28,213 nucleotides of DNA from Mesaphorura yosii (lineage: Eukaryota; Arthropoda; Collembola; Poduromorpha; Tullbergiidae). The position numbers and the translations under genes are program-made. Location of the stretch: positions 1 to 28,213 of the forward strand of contig WIXG01000661.1 in the NCBI GenBank assembly GCA_009869945.1. The letters are read 5' to 3'. Below the pieces are notes generated by a model. It was given only the letters and a program-made list of their open reading frames with translations. It had not been told where the DNA came from and did not search any database. Positions 1 through 8,607 of the stretch are shown here, one piece after another; the stretch's first letter is position 1, and each line of letters starts with the position of its first letter.

Positions 1-88
1 GTACCACCAACGCGAAAAGTGTGTGAAACATTTCGCAACGTCTCATTTCGCACCGAAAACGCGATTTCGCATCGACTGAATACGAGGC

Positions 89-163
89 TACAGCAGGTGA
101 GATGAAATACCTGCCCTATCGTACTTGTAGGAAGAGCAATTTTTTAGATTCGTATGCGATCAT
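89..163 (-). pseudogene. Gustatory receptor-like 5' fragment with a stop
   Basis: On the minus strand an ATG at 163-161 opens a frame whose first residues (MIAYESKKLLFLQVR) closely match the start of the intact receptor next door (MISYKSQELLFLQIR). The frame then hits TAG at 118-116, where the intact gene has a leucine codon, and resumes similarity for about ten residues (GRYFISPAV). Beyond about position 89 towards the window edge the similarity is lost. The upstream flank is duplicated too (to about 335). It is best read as the decayed 5' end of a tandem receptor copy whose body, if any, lies left of the window. A sequencing error at the stop cannot be excluded, but the lost similarity downstream also argues for decay. 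Confidence 0.75.
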
Positions 164-335
164 GATTGAGGAGCGAAAACGGTGAACTCAAGGGCATAAA
201 TGAGTTGAATTTGTTTGACTAACTTTACCGAAGCTCGAGTCATTCAAATTGACCCTGACCTCAGCAAGCCAGAGTAAGCAATTTAACCATAATTTTTGAA
301 AATTGGTTTATTTTTTCACAGCGCGTGCCCGCATT
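89..335. repeat. Upstream copy of a diverged tandem duplication
   Basis: This stretch aligns with about 1435-1668, covering the first codons of the receptor and its 5' flank. Shared anchors in order are a start-codon region with GTAGGAAGAG, an AAATGAG block, GACCTCAGC, and GC.CGCATTTCAA. The copies are diverged with small indels, so the duplication is not recent. Confidence 0.65.
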
Positions 336-388
336 TCAATAAATTATAACTTGCTTTCTCCATACCCAAAACTATTTTAATACTTATT

Positions 389-1510
389 CTAATATTTGCT
401 GAGTCCCACAAGCAAGTCAATAACCCGTGCCAGAATCACTTCCTGAAGAATTCTGATGAACGTGAGCCTGTCAAATGTGAAGAGAGGCTTTACGTGTATA
501 CGGAGTGGTGCACAAGATTTCAAATGGCGTTGATTCAGCGCCGAGACTCTGTACATTTTCAGGTACGAGTTGTTGAATTCCTTCGATGTTTCAGTGTACG
601 ATACAATCGATTTGCTGATACTTCCCAGAGCGACAAGCACGAATAGGCCGACAATTGCAGCCATTACCCGAAGAATTCCACCCGCATGCATGCCATTGTA
701 GAAAGTATTGAAGAGGCAGGAGATTGCCATCATCTCAGCACAAATAATCACGACTGGAGTCACGAAATGCCCAAATTGATCCAGGAGAACATGACAGAGT
801 TGAAATTCTCTATAGACTCGAATGTACTTCGCCAGCTCTTCGTTATTCCTATCCGGTGTCCAACTCATTAACTCCAAGAACTGTACCGTCGATCGAAAAT
901 GACAAAAATAAAAGCAAGCGAAATATGTCACGCACGCCAAATCACCAGCCAGGCCAAACCAGGCCACGCAACCAATCACGAGGTTCGGGCCCAAAGTCTC
1001 GAACCGGATATGGTGTGAGAGTCCAGGAACCGTGAACAGAAACAGCACACAGGCTGGAATGCACATGACTGGAGTTAGGCCCTGGAATATGTGAGCAGCC
1101 TTTATGTAGCCCTCACTGCCGTCTTTGGATTGTCGTGAAACATTGAATGCGTGCGCAGCATTTTGGTGTACTTCGAACACCTGCGCAAACATGTAGACTG
1201 CAAACTTGAGATTCTGTAGGCAGGTGACGCCAAGTGCGGCGGACATGACAAGCAGTGGGAAGAGAAAGAGTGAGGCTGCGATCTCTCGCAGCGAAGCATG
1301 TCCTACCGCAATGGCCTCGAACAAGGCGCAGATGATTACAAATCTTGCGAGGACGTTTCCAGCAACGTACAGTATGTAGTTGTACTTTGGTAACCCTTTC
1401 GCTGGATGAACAACGTATCTTCCGCTGCGAGTGTAAACAGCTGGTGAGATTAAATACCTGAACAATCGTATTTGTAGGAAGAGTAGTTCTTGAGATTTGT
1501 AGGAGATCAT
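389..1510 (-). CDS. Gustatory receptor-like seven-helix protein
   Basis: A single-exon frame of 373 residues ends at TAG 391-389. I start it at ATG 1510-1508. The frame runs back to a stop at 1564-1562 but holds no earlier ATG, and the duplicated fragment at 163-161 uses the equivalent ATG. About seven hydrophobic segments are visible, starting near NYILYVAGNVLARFVII and ending at RILQEVILARVIDLLVGL. The basic N-terminus before helix 1 fits the inverted topology of arthropod gustatory/odorant receptors. The end (FTFDRLTFIRIL then a last helix) resembles the receptor family's final loop and helix 7, but the classical TYhxxxxQF motif is absent. Such proteins act as ligand-gated cation channels in sensory neurons. 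The ligand is unknown. It could also be a lineage-specific seven-helix family outside the true gustatory receptors. Confidence 0.7.
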   Translation of the reverse strand: MISYKSQELLFLQIRLFRYLISPAVYTRSGRYVVHPAKGLPKYNYILYVAGNVLARFVIICALFEAIAVGHASLREIAASLFLFPLLVMSAALGVTCLQNLKFAVYMFAQVFEVHQNAAHAFNVSRQSKDGSEGYIKAAHIFQGLTPVMCIPACVLFLFTVPGLSHHIRFETLGPNLVIGCVAWFGLAGDLACVTYFACFYFCHFRSTVQFLELMSWTPDRNNEELAKYIRVYREFQLCHVLLDQFGHFVTPVVIICAEMMAISCLFNTFYNGMHAGGILRVMAAIVGLFVLVALGSISKSIVSYTETSKEFNNSYLKMYRVSALNQRHLKSCAPLRIHVKPLFTFDRLTFIRILQEVILARVIDLLVGLSKY

Positions 1511-1668
1511 GGCTGACAACGCGAGCCAAGAGGGCACGGACAAAAATGAGACAAATATACTTCATTGCAGCCTAAACTATTAAATTTGACCTCAGCGACT
1601 AATTGAACGTAATTTCCCTAAATTGCGGAAAGCGTAGAGAAATGCGGAACGCTCGCTCGCATTTCAAC
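1435..1668. repeat. Downstream copy of the tandem duplication
   Basis: This is the partner of 89-335, containing the first codons and 5' flank of the intact gustatory receptor-like gene. See the first copy for the shared anchors. Confidence 0.65.
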
Positions 1669-1738
1669 TTCAAACCTAAAATCATGACTCGAAATCTCTT
1701 TTCCTTAAAAATAATGCCAGGGATGAAGCAAATTTATT

Positions 1739-2350
1739 CTACTGAATGAAATACGAATAGCAGGCAATTATTGACAGAAGTTGGTCTATGAAGTGCACGA
1801 GGCACGCGTGCGTTTGTGCGATAAAATGTTTCATTTGAAATATCTCGCCGAAGTATGCGAAGGCTGAGACTAGAACCATGATAGCAAAGACTGTGAGTGG
1901 AATCCTGTATAAATTTAATGAGCCTCACGACGGTTATGGTAGTAGTTCAGGAAGTTGAAAGATGGTCGGTTGAACAGTGGGTTCATGCTCCTCCTCAGGA
2001 TAGAACCCTCTGGATTGGATTTCCAAGCTCAAGTCAAACAATCGCACCCACGTGTCATGCATTCCTGATCCCATGACGGCTCGAATAGTTCCTTCATCAA
2101 CCTGTGCACGTAATTTTGGACACAGTAAAGATCTGAACAAGCATGAACGGATAGGCAAGACCATCGAACACGACCAGTTTCTCCATTGGAGTTGTATGTT
2201 ACGTGAAATGAATGGCTGCGCGAACATTCGTACTCTCTAACATTGCAGAATTCTTCGGAATCCTCTCAGCACCTCTGACAACAGCAATTTCCGTTCCTTG
2301 AATTGTACCGATGAACACATGAATATGGGCAATAAACATTAGATTTTCTC
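1739..2350 (-). pseudogene. Ionotropic receptor C-terminal part, probably broken
   Basis: A pyrimidine-rich acceptor (TTTTTTTCTAAG) precedes 2350. Frame then runs 2350-2203, a 70-nt GTAACA...TTCAG intron follows (2202-2133), and 2132-1934 continues with PKLRAQVDEGTIRAVMGSG, the late ligand-domain pattern of IRs. It reads on to PTIFQLPELLP and a TAA at 1936-1934. A second frame, 1924-1739, encodes a good last membrane helix (IPLTVFAIMVLVSAFAYFG), stops at TAG 1741-1739 and is followed at once by AATAAA (minus strand of 1738-1733). Joining the two needs a frameshift, or an intron from GTTCTATCC near 2008 to ACAG near 1907 that would remove about 25 conserved-looking residues. The N-terminal half is not adjacent, because the plus-strand IR begins 250 bp away. 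A degraded gene is the likelier reading. Confidence 0.5.
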
Positions 2351-2601
2351 CTTAGAAAAAAATCGCTAATATCTTGTGCACGAGTAGTATCTTTTAATGG
2401 GTACACGCAATGTACACAAAGACAGTGATTGAGATGGCCCTTCATTCAATTCTGGAATTCGGGATTTGAAAGAGTGTCCAATTACGCAATATATGGTCCC
2501 GGGATGTCAATTCGAGTGGTCAAAAACTGGCTGACTGTTCTGAATGCCAAGTCCAGACGTGCAGACAGCCGTGGGTGCCTCAAGTCTGGACTTACGTGAG
2601 C
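2351..2601. other. Gap between opposed IR loci
   Basis: This stretch lies between the start of the minus-strand IR fragment and the first ATG of the plus-strand IR. The plus-strand IR frame stays open back to a TGA at 2467-2469 without an ATG. I see no clear TATA box and no further exon that I would defend on either strand. Confidence 0.5.
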
Positions 2602-4080
2602 ATGGACTTCGCTAAATCCATTTTTCTTTCTTTGATTGCCATGAAAACGTCAGGTGGGCAGCCGGTCCACCTAAGTTCAACCCCTGTGCCCCGAGATTTT
2701 GCTGGCCAGCTACTGAAAGTGATTTTGCAAGAATTCTGGTCGAAACCAACCCCAGAATTCGGAACCAGAACTGCGCTAACCGTGAACGGGACGGAATTCC
2801 ATGCCCTGGGCGCTACCCTCGCGACATTTTGGGATTTTCAGGACGCTCTCAATTTTACCCTGCGCATAATTGTCAGCGATCGCGAGCACGAGTCGGAATT
2901 AAATATACGGAAGGGCGGAAACAGGACGGGCGAAGGCGCATGGCTGGCTTTTGGCGTTGCTGACGTATCACACGTGTACAACTTGGACCCTGTCATCGCC
3001 GGCATGGGACATTTCCAGTACTTGCACCCCGTCCGAGCGCAGTTTCGTTACCTGTTCTTCAGGCAGCCGGCCGTCAAGCTGTACAGGTCAATTTTCTTGG
3101 ATCCTTTCCAGACGCAGTTGTGGGTCGCCTTGCTCGCAACTTGGGTCCTCGTCGTCATAGCAACTTTGATTCTGCTGCTGGCTGTCTCCGTCTCGGCGAA
3201 AGACCGTCGTCACGAGACGTCCAACATTGGGTTGCTATATCGTACAACCTTGTGGCTGATATCCACCGTCACTGGAAAAAGCATTCCAGTCACTTCACAT
3301 GTCGTCTCTCTGTCGCTCCGGCTCGTGACACTGACAGCTGAAGGACTTAGTTTCGTCACCCTCTCCGTCTACATGGCTCTCATCATCTCCACTCTGTCAC
3401 TGCACGTCGACCCAATTAGGGGACTTGCGGGCCTTTTGGACTACGAGTATACGATGGTGGGTTCGCTGTCTTACGCGGACCCGCGCTACTTTACCACGGA
3501 CACGGCGCTCGTGAATCGAATGCACGGCATGTCGTCCATCGAATTCCGCAGCTACGAAGACACCGTTATCAGAGTACTGTGTAACAATGGCAACGGAACG
3601 CGCTTTGTCGCCACTGAAGTGCTGCAGGGCTTGTGGACCAACGCAAAGCTTCAGAACTTTACGGACACCGAAATCTGCGGCTTGTCACATTTTCAGTCAC
3701 TCACGACGCTGAAACAGGCGATGGTTGTTCCGAAAGGCTCGCCGTTTAAAGAAGTACTCAATCGGAAGTAGGTTCCGACGAAGGACGGTCCGAAAATATA
3801 AAAGAATTTACTTGACACTTGAATCACACGCAGGATTCTGCAAATTCTTGCGAGTGGAACCAACAAACGAAATGACGCCGTGTTTATGCTGGCTACGGTA
3901 GCAAAATGCCCTCTTCCAGAGAAGTATGCCTACAAGTCAATCAATCTAATTGATACGACGGAAGCGTTCTGGGTTCTGACAGCGGGCTGGGTGCTTGGCT
4001 GCTTGTTCGTTGCTTTGGAGAAATGGGCGGCGTCAGGTCGACACGCAAATTTTAATAATCTAACCAACAATTGTTTATGA
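2602..4080 (+). CDS. Ionotropic receptor (divergent iGluR family)
   Basis: Two exons, 2602-3767 and 3834-4080, are joined across a 66-nt GTAGGT...CGCAG intron, giving 470 residues. Without the splice the frame would end at TAG 3769-3771 and lose the last helix. The order fits an IR: an S1 lobe starting near ALTVNGTEF, helix M1 (about 173-196, LWVALLATWVLVVIATLIL), a pore segment and M2/M3 (about 207-265), an S2 lobe, and a C-terminal helix (about 432-452, FWVLTAGWVLGCLFVAL). The family forms ligand-gated cation channels in chemosensory dendrites. The N-terminal region before S1 is only about 60 residues. ATG 2602 is followed by a short weak hydrophobic stretch, and an acceptor-like site (AAAACGTCAG, ending near 2655) leaves room for an unseen first exon. 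An AATAAA lies at 4438-4443. Confidence 0.8.
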
Positions 4081-4224
4081 TTATAACTAATAATTATAAT
4101 TATCGCCTCGTTGAGTTCGTCGTCGTGGAGACCGCGGACGACCGTGGCTGGGGCTGGCGCCATCGGTAATTGCCATTGCCATCTGGCTCGCCAGTTCATC
4201 CACGACCGTGGCGGAGTGAAACTG

Positions 4225-4345
4225 ATTCCACAAACCAATGTTGGACTTGGGCGGCTCACGGCGTCTCGTTAGCGCCGAAACGGCCAGCAGCAGCACGGTT
4301 GCCGTGACGACGACGATCCACGTTTCGAGCAAACCTCACCCGCGC
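4225..4345 (-). pseudogene. Inverted relic of an IR first membrane helix
   Basis: The minus strand encodes ETWIVVVTATVLLLAVSAL followed by KSNIGL. This matches the upstream IR's M1 and following loop (ATWVLVVIATLILLLAVSV ... TSNIGL), and the DNA is also clearly similar, including TCCAACATTGG. Aligning GCGGGTGAGGTTTGCTCGAAACG with the functional copy suggests a one-base insertion just before the helix, and the frame has a TGA two codons upstream of the helix. After about 4225 similarity to the pore is lost. It is non-functional as it stands. It runs opposite to the neighbouring IR and in the same sense as the C-terminal IR fragment at 1739-2350. Confidence 0.7.
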
Positions 4346-5226
4346 ATGAGACCTTTGACGCTGCCGAGGAGTAGCCATCGACCGGCGATTTGACACTTTC
4401 TTTGGCGACAGTTTTGTAAATTTTTTATCAACTTGCAAATAAATATTTCAGAAATGCAAATTGCAAAGTGAACAATTTCGTGTTGTCAATTTTCTCCAGT
4501 TGTCACTTGTGCAAATAATTGACCAAGTCACTTTGACACAAATTGAGTGACATTTCTGGACAAAAACGTCACGCCATGTCAAGACTCAACAAGAGAACTT
4601 AGCTTAGAATGGAGCAGAAAAATATTCTATCCGAGATATGCATATCAGTAGCGCTGCCCAGCGGCCTCTTGCCCCAGCAATACTCCTGCAGCAATATGTC
4701 ACAGCGTACAAGGTCCTTGGCAACTCGGTCCGGTGTTTTTATTAACAGTATCCAGGCCCGCGCTGAGAAAAATACAGTATTCTGACCTTTGACAAGAAAT
4801 ATCTAAAAGTTTAAAAATATGCATTCTCTGGGTTTTTGTTCACATTGTAGGGCTTGAAATGCTATACGAGATATATGTTTGCCAGTGCGCAAAATATTTG
4901 TCAAAGTAAGCTAAATAAAGCTAAACTCTAGGTTAAAACATGTCACAGAAGATTGCATGTTTCTCGGATTTGGAGAATAGGCTCTCTGTGCAAATTGTAG
5001 GAGTGAGAGTCAAAGAATGGCTCTACAAAACGGTATAAGCCCGATTGGTTAAAAATTTGTCCGCTAGAAGTTAAACACATAGACAGAATGCACTTTTATA
5101 CGTAAGGAAACCTTTGGTCGTGAGACCCGGGCGAGCTATTTCGGGAACTAGAACATTAAGGTTTCATATCGCGCTCAGAGCATTATATGGGTTTTAGACC
5201 AATTGCAAGTTAACTTGACTATTTAT
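4346..5226. other. Intergenic, no supported gene
   Basis: This AT-rich stretch separates the IR relic from the acyltransferase 3' end. It holds a 58-codon plus-strand ATG frame (4609-4785), an overlapping 53-codon minus-strand open frame behind an acceptor-like TTTTTCTCAG, and a minus-strand TATAAAAG at 5100-5093. I could not connect these into a gene with consistent splice phases. Confidence 0.5.
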
Positions 5227-6267
5227 TCACGGTATCGGCGTCCTGAACACAAAATATGCATCGTGAGAGTGTTTCATGCCAATCCTCTCGTGGAATCTCC
5301 TCGAGACCGTGTTGGTTCGCTCTACAACGGAGCACGGGCTAAATCGGGCGGCCAGTAAATTTGCCACGAGCTCCCGCATGACGAAAGTCGCAAAATTCCG
5401 GTTTCTGAACCCTGGATCCGTGTACAGCATGCCAATGAACCCGTTCCCAGTCGTGACTGCTCCACTGCGTGGCTCCAGACCGCCCTCAATGAACAGGCCG
5501 CACGACGGAGCCCGTTCGACGAGTTTCTCCACGTACACCCGCGTCTCGGGCTTGGCGTATTTGAAGCTGCCCTGAATGAAGTCGACTCCCTGCGGGGAAT
5601 TCAGGGAGTGAAGAGTGAGACCAGCATTTTTGTCATTAGGGTCATCGGCTGCAGCAACAGCGGGGAGGTATTTGTCCGTGTAGTACACCACACAAGGGTT
5701 AACGGTCGTCTGGTTCCCCTTGGCGTAGCAACTGATCTCGAATATCATGTCTGCAACCGGATGATCTAGCGCCGAAAAGAAGTATGGGGCTTCCCAGTCG
5801 AATAGCCGTGAGTTTAGGAATGCATTCTTGATTGCGTCACTGATTGGACCCTCAAGTTCGTGTGGAGGAGCAGAAATGTTGATATCCCGGCCATAATCCT
5901 GCAAAATCCTGGGTGATTTCCGAAAGCTGAGAAAACTACGCCGTAAAGCGGAAAAAAGCTTACATCTCGCTTAAATATTGTCACAATCCAGCAATTCGGG
6001 CTCTTGTCTCCGTTGAGTGTGTAAATCTTCATCTCGTTCAGGAATGATGGGTGCATGATGGCCATATTGTAGACCTGGAATATTGAAAAGAGGTATGTGT
6101 CGATGAATTAATGGCAGCGTTATGATTAATTACTAGCCCGACTTGCATAAGCTTACGTTAGAAGCACGTGGAAGTCTTTCGCGCAGTATCGAAAGTAACT
6201 CCCACCCATCTCGAACTGGTTGAAAGTCATCGATGGCCGATTCCGATTCTGTTTCTGTCGGATTCAT
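5227..6267 (-). CDS. GLYAT-like N-acyltransferase (GNAT fold)
   Basis: Three exons on the minus strand, 6267-6157, 6074-5964 and 5898-5227, have both introns in phase 0 (82 and 65 nt, GTAAGC...CCAG and GTAAGC...GCAG) and give 297 residues, the usual length of glycine N-acyltransferases. An in-frame TGA two codons before ATG 6267 fixes the start. The N-terminus has the family pattern LLSILRERLP...VYNMAIMHP. The C-terminal GNAT half carries GFIGMLYTDPGFRNRNFA, a helix, and SVVERTNTVSRRFHERIGM, the usual acetyl-CoA-fold ending. The family joins acyl-CoA to glycine or related amines in conjugation/detoxification. The loop that normally reads R-x-x-G-x-[GA] here reads RNRNFA, with Asn replacing Gly, so pyrophosphate binding may be altered. 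An acceptor-like TTAATTTCAG just upstream (near 6301) suggests a 5' UTR intron. Confidence 0.85.
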
Positions 6268-6416
6268 GAATCACGATTCTAAGAAGCCTGTATGCCGCAC
6301 CTGAAATTAACTCAATATGTCCAACTTAGCGTAGGCACAATTTAAAAGTGGTGCACAAGTTCAAGTTTTCAGACGATTGCCAGCCGGTGCGTGCGCGTTC
6401 AGCATTGAAACTCTCT

Positions 6417-6434
6417 TATCAGTGTTATCAGTGA
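6417..6434 (-). promoter_or_regulatory. Tandem GATAA elements upstream of the acyltransferase
   Basis: On the minus strand the sequence reads CACTGATAACACTGATAA, two 9-bp copies each holding a GATAA core, about 150 bp upstream of the acyltransferase start codon. GATAA is the core bound by GATA factors, which drive gut and fat-body genes in arthropods. That role here is inference. Confidence 0.35.
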
Positions 6435-6584
6435 TGCAATTCAAAATAATATTCGCGTAAGCCTGACCGGCGCCGAGGCTGAAGGCTGTTTTCAAGTTTA
6501 AAGTCCGTTCATTTGTTCGAATTCAATGCAGAAACCAGCATGCATTTTACAAGCTGACTTCTTCCAGCAGCAAGGAATTGGAGA

Positions 6585-6605
6585 GTCACAATGGAAAATT
6601 GTGAC
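6585..6605. repeat. Perfect 8-bp hairpin in a 3' UTR
   Basis: GTCACAAT, a 5-nt loop (GGAAA), then ATTGTGAC. It lies about 40 nt past the stop codon of the minus-strand cysteine-rich gene, so it would form a stem-loop in its 3' UTR. No function is known to me. Confidence 0.4.
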
Positions 6606-6642
6606 AATTACAAATCAACTGGAAGGGCTAGAACAATAGAAT

Positions 6643-7151
6643 CTAGATTTTGAGCAACACAAAATGAATGAAGACGTTCAGAACTCCAATCACCGCCACC
6701 GTCAATGTCACCGCCATGTCCAACCCCGATTTCCTTTCTCCAGCGGACCTGCCAACTTGACACAACTCGTGATTGGGTGGGCAGTGGCAAAGACTGTGAT
6801 GGCTACTCGCCTCCTCGTAGTGGCATACGCTTCGATTCCCGAACAGTTTGAAGCATTGCTCGTCGATGTGGCATTCTCCTTTCGGAGACGAAACATCTTC
6901 CAAGCAGGTCTCGTCGTACTTCTTACCCAATCTACACACACATACCTGGTCCCTGCATATCAGATCCTTACCGCAGTGCGATTGTTCACTGCAAGAAGTG
7001 TCGAGCACTGTCGGAAGCCAAACATTAAATTGTTTGCTAAGGTACTGCTTTTTCAGTTTGCTAATTGCTAACCTCCTAGCAGAGCGTCGGCCAAGGCGAA
7101 TGTGCAAAATACAAATACGAAGGCGAAAATTCGCATTGCGAAAGTTTTCAT
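6643..7151 (-). CDS. Small cysteine-rich surface protein, possibly GPI-anchored
   Basis: Two exons, 7151-7073 and 7007-6643, are separated by a 65-nt intron (GTTAGC...GACAG, phase 1) and give 147 residues. The first exon is almost exactly a signal peptide (MKTFAMRIFAFVFVFCTFALADA). The second encodes a compact domain with 12 cysteines, including VCVC and CHC pairs, spaced like EB-type or related disulfide modules, and one N-glycosylation site (NRS). The last about 20 residues are hydrophobic (MAVTLTVAVIGVLNVFIHFV) and end almost at the stop, preceded by small residues (RSAG, KSG). That arrangement fits a GPI-anchor signal or a single membrane helix without a tail. Function is unknown. I start at ATG 7151 because it yields the signal peptide. 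Confidence 0.75.
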
Positions 7152-7444
7152 TGCGCGTATTAATCTTTGAGGCGCGAGACTCGAGTCTTGATGGAGCTGG
7201 AACGAGTTCGAGTTATGAGTGTTTGTCACTTGTATTGAAAGCGAAGTTGAAAGCGCGTTTAACTAGGATTTAATACCCTTTACCTCTTGACTGATTAAAT
7301 ATGACTAATAGCACTGCATTCTGCGCAGTTCATGTAATTCAAATCAGCAAGCCGGCACGAGAGAGAGGCAATCAGACAGATGCTGATTGTCGTTCAGCAT
7401 TCAACTCATCGTCACTTGATCGTTCCTCGGTCGTAATCAGTCGA

Positions 7445-7993
7445 ATGGGTGCCGGCGCGGCGCTGACTGACTACATTCCACTTCTTCGAAAAGGGGAATT
7501 AATCTCAAAATGGGTTTGCGAAGTGCTGCTCGGGCAGGCCATAAAAGCAAGACTGAACGGCGTAAAAGTGATTCGATACTCGAGCATATGGGGGCACAGT
7601 CAAACGGGGTTCATAGCGACTGACACTGGACACAATCACTGATGGAATCTAATCACGACGTGCGTCGGTCTCAAAAAGTTCCCGGAGCTGGACAATGCGC
7701 TCAGATTCGCTGTCGTGCCGGTCGACGTCGCAGCGAGCCGAACACTCCAATTACTGTTAAACGGAGATACGGAAGATGGCGTGTACAACATGACGACGGA
7801 GACGGTGATGAAGGAGTGTGGACTCGATGCAGAATTTCTGCCGCCTTCTGAGTGGCGGGATGCCGTCTTCGGTAAAGCAGGCTTGAACGCCGAACTTAAA
7901 GCGGATTCTGAGAACAACAATTTGTTTTCGTGTGTTGTACGAAGACGGCTAATCAAGCAAACAAACTTCATTATTTCTTCATTCACGGTCTAG
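7445..7993 (+). pseudogene. Thioester reductase domain relic (Lys2/NRPS type)
   Basis: One frame runs through the region and is broken only by TGA at 7640-7642. Before it are ELISKWVCEVLLGQA, GVKVIRYSSIWGHSQTGF and TDTG. After it are WNLITTCVGLKKFPEL, FAVVPVDVAAS, GVYNM and a C-terminal SEWRDAV. These follow in order the second half of the NAD(P)H-dependent reductase domain that ends alpha-aminoadipate reductases, carboxylic acid reductases and some non-ribosomal peptide synthetases (GYxxSKWVaE, IYRpG.I.G.S.TG, D..rLL..C..LG..P, .PVD..A). The catalytic Tyr of YxxSK is Glu here. No NADP-binding GxxGxxG, carrier or adenylation domain precedes it. It looks like the decayed tail of a larger enzyme. 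Fatty acyl-CoA reductase is a less likely source, as its motifs differ. Confidence 0.7.
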
Positions 7994-8552
7994 GAAAATA
8001 GCATCACGTTTAGTCTAGTCTACTGTAATTTACTTGATGGCTACGGCTAACGGCTTCTATTTAGTGAATTAATGATCTGAATCTAAAAAAAATTGAATTT
8101 GATCCTGGACGAAACTAAAGACTAATGTGCTAAACTCCAATTACGTGTAAGTACAATCAGTCAGTTTTGTGATATTTTCCTGAAACTAAAATACTAAAAT
8201 CCGAAAGTTAATAACCAGAATAAACTCCGATGCATGACCCGAAACATGTTCTGGCGGTGGCGGATGGTGACAACCTTATACTACTGACGGCGGCGGCATA
8301 CTTAACGAATGCAATTATTTGTAATTATTATTAACCATTCATATTTCATGTTTTGCAAATAAATGTACACTTAAAATGCATGTTTGAGACGATGTTGCGT
8401 GCGTGGTGTATTTGAATCAATTTACATTTTGCTACGATTAACAATAATAGTAATTCACTCAATATCTCTTGAAAACCAATTCCTTAAAGTAGTTGCAAGT
8501 TACACCCAAAGAACTGCGAACGAACATGAACACTTAATGCACTCGTACACGA
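7994..8552. other. Intergenic, AT-rich
   Basis: No frame with recognisable protein features on either strand. It contains AATAAA-like sites (near 8359) and a short GGCGGTGGCGG / GGCGGCGGC stretch at 8254-8296. Confidence 0.5.
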
Positions 8553-8560
8553 CATAAAAG
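8553..8560 (+). promoter_or_regulatory. TATA-like box (CATAAAAG)
   Basis: The site lies 48-55 bp before the ATG I chose for the long IR. Transcription about 30 bp downstream would begin near 8583-8590, where ACAGTCAGCG resembles an arthropod initiator. This would place ATG 8572 outside the transcript and favours ATG 8608. Confidence 0.35.
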
Positions 8561-8607
8561 CACTCGTGTCAATGTCGGCCTTGTACAGTCAGCGGTCGCC
8601 AGTTGTC

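Noticed and set aside
1113..1565. Minus-strand frame with an ATG upstream of the gustatory receptor
   Set aside because: It is out of frame with the seven-helix protein and has no membrane pattern, although its ATG is well placed.
4598..4785. Overlapping short frames on both strands, one behind a good acceptor motif
   Set aside because: No donor in matching phase was found for the minus-strand exon, and the 58-codon plus-strand frame has no features. A minus-strand TATAAAAG at 5100-5093 does not lead into a workable first exon.
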